NCBI GenBank assembly: GCA_009697555.1
Contig: WLQV01000064.1
Location: forward strand, 1 to 6,207
DNA length: 6,207 nucleotides
Reading direction: 5' to 3'
Source: Actinomycetota bacterium
GTDB lineage: Bacteria > Actinomycetota > Actinomycetes > Nanopelagicales > Nanopelagicaceae
This document shows, piece by piece, positions 5,051-6,207 of this stretch. How positions within the stretch are numbered: the first letter of the stretch is position 1; each line of letters starts with the position of its first letter. The position numbers were made by a program, and so were the translations under genes. Under the pieces are notes generated by a model that was given only the letters and a program-made list of their open reading frames with translations, had not been told where the DNA came from and did no database searches.

Positions 5051-6207
5051 ATGGTGGCTGCAGCGCAATCCGAGAAGACCACATATGTCCTCGATACCAG
5101 CGTTTTATTGGCCGATCCCACTGCGTTATCGCGCTTTGATGAACATGAAATTATCATTCCGATCACCGTTATTACCGAGCTTGAGAGCAAGCGCGATCAT
5201 CCTGAATTAGGTTTCTTTGCACGTGCCGCGTTGCGCTCACTCGATGACATCCGCCTTACTTATGGGCGTCTGGATCATCCGATCACCATTAATTCTGCGG
5301 GCGGCACCCTTTCGGTAGAACTTAATCACTCCGACAGCACTGGTCTGCCACAGAGTTTCTTGCGAGATGGCAGCAATGATTCGCGGATTTTGGCGATCGC
5401 GCGCAACTTAATGTCAGAGGGCAAGCACGTTGTCTTAGTAACGAAAGATCTACCACTTCGCGTTAAAGCTTCCTCTGTGGGAGTGGATGCGCAGGAGTAT
5501 CGCGCCGAATTAGCACCCAACAGTGGCTGGACTGGGATGGTCGAGCGCACCGTGAGTTCAAGTGTTATTGATCAGTTGTACTCCGGCGAGAAAGTAGTGA
5601 TCGATGAGATTGCAGATCTGCCCTGCCACACGGGAGTTGTGCTTCATTCAGAGAAGGGAAGTGCACTCGCGCGCGTGACAGTGGATCACTGTCTTCAATT
5701 AGTCCGCGGTGATCGCAGCGCATTTGGTCTCCATGGGCGAAGTGCCGAACAACGGATCGCACTCGACCTTCTTCTCGATAGTGAAGTGGGAATTGTTTCC
5801 CTCGGCGGTCGGGCCGGAACTGGCAAGAGCGCGCTCGCCCTCTGCGCCGGTCTCGATGCGGTGATGGAGCGGCGCATTCATAAGAAGGTGGTGATTTTCC
5901 GTCCGCTCTATCCAGTCGGTGGCCAAGAGTTGGGATACCTGCCAGGTAGTGAAGGGGAGAAGATGTCGCCCTGGGCCCAGGCAGTCTTCGACACTTTGGG
6001 CGCACTTGTCAGTCAACCGGTGATCGATGAAATTATTGCCCGCGGTTTAATTGAAGTTCTGCCGCTGACTCACATCCGTGGTCGCTCACTTCACGACAGC
6101 TTTGTCATCGTCGATGAGGCCCAGTCACTAGAGCGAGGCGTTCTGCTCACCGTCCTCTCCCGAATCGGCCAAGGCTCTCGAGTGATCCTGACTCACGATG
6201 TGGCCCA
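5051..6207 (+). CDS. PIN domain-PhoH family ATPase (PhoH2), C-terminus cut off
   Basis: The first 385 residues of a PhoH2-type protein are present; the family is usually about 430-450 residues, so the C-terminus is lost at the right edge. An N-terminal PIN RNase domain (about 10-150) has the acidic residues expected for metal binding: Asp15 in VLDTSVLL, Glu43 in ITELE, Asp110 in DGSNDSRI and Asp133 in TKDLPLR. The PhoH ATPase/helicase domain follows, with Walker [10 protein letters not shown] (252-260), the signature [16 protein letters not shown] (284-299), KMSPWAQ (304-310), [12 protein letters not shown] (340-351) and Walker [11 protein letters not shown] (352-361). In mycobacteria PhoH2 is an ATP-dependent, sequence-specific RNA helicase and RNase, so an RNA-processing or toxin-like role is likely. 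ATG 5051 is the first start after an in-frame TGA at 5027; the purine-rich AAGAGAGAG upstream gives moderate ribosome binding support. Confidence 0.93.
   Translation, partial: MVAAAQSEKTTYVLDTSVLLADPTALSRFDEHEIIIPITVITELESKRDHPELGFFARAALRSLDDIRLTYGRLDHPITINSAGGTLSVELNHSDSTGLPQSFLRDGSNDSRILAIARNLMSEGKHVVLVTKDLPLRVKASSVGVDAQEYRAELAPNSGWTGMVERTVSSSVIDQLYSGEKVVIDEIADLPCHTGVVLHSEKGSALARVTVDHCLQLVRGDRSAFGLHGRSAEQRIALDLLLDSEVGIVSLGGRAGTGKSALALCAGLDAVMERRIHKKVVIFRPLYPVGGQELGYLPGSEGEKMSPWAQAVFDTLGALVSQPVIDEIIARGLIEVLPLTHIRGRSLHDSFVIVDEAQSLERGVLLTVLSRIGQGSRVILTHDVA

Noticed and set aside
4887..5210. Open frame across the prenyltransferase end and the start of PhoH, plus strand
   Set aside because: It overlaps two clear genes in another frame, has no family resemblance, and its residues read as out-of-frame coding DNA.
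5565..6016. Long open frames on the minus strand opposite PhoH
   Set aside because: The plus-strand frame carries complete Walker A, Walker B and PhoH signatures. The antisense frames are Arg/Pro/Ser-rich shadows without motifs.

Overview
The window looks like chromosome of an actinobacterium with moderate GC and frequent A/T at third codon positions. The evidence is the gene content and order: a GreA with the actinobacterial GDLKENGGYH loop, a DUF4307 protein, an actinobacterial-type SURF1, DUF3817, a cis-prenyltransferase very close to the Mycobacterium tuberculosis Rv1086 type, and a PIN-PhoH (PhoH2) ATPase. Low-GC actinobacteria such as the freshwater acI/Nanopelagicales group would fit, but that placement is inference.

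Layout. (1) Positions 1-171, minus strand: the N-terminus of a 14-TM DHA2-type drug MFS transporter, running off the left edge. (2) A 99-bp divergent intergenic region holds an inverted repeat and a likely promoter. (3) Positions 271-2048, plus strand: a DrrA/DrrB-type two-gene ABC exporter with a 4-base ATGA overlap. (4) Positions 2060-2932, minus strand: DUF4307 followed by greA, convergent with drrB (11 bp between stop codons). (5) Positions 2962-4918, plus strand: a tight cluster of an unrecognised 45-residue single-pass membrane protein, SURF1, DUF3817 and a cis-prenyltransferase. (6) After a 132-bp gap, positions 5051-6207: PIN-PhoH, cut by the right edge.

How the genes relate. The left part is a drug/lipid export locus with two different exporters transcribed away from one short control region. 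The right part resembles, from memory, the M. tuberculosis stretch greA (Rv1080c) - Rv1081c (DUF4307) - mca (Rv1082) - Rv1083 - Rv1084 - Rv1086 (prenyltransferase) - phoH2 (Rv1095). Here mca is not at its expected place, and SURF1 and DUF3817 sit in the interval. SURF1 implies an aa3/caa3-type cytochrome oxidase, and the prenyltransferase supplies polyprenyl carrier lipid or its precursor.

The main points beyond routine annotation are: the small membrane protein translationally coupled to SURF1; two promoters whose spacing predicts leaderless mRNAs; an extremely compact divergent region (29 bp) in which one promoter overlaps the other gene's start codon; and a CxC pair in the outer domain of SURF1. 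I found no CRISPR array, RNA gene, insertion sequence or convincing intrinsic terminator, and nothing that clearly amounts to a new multi-gene system.
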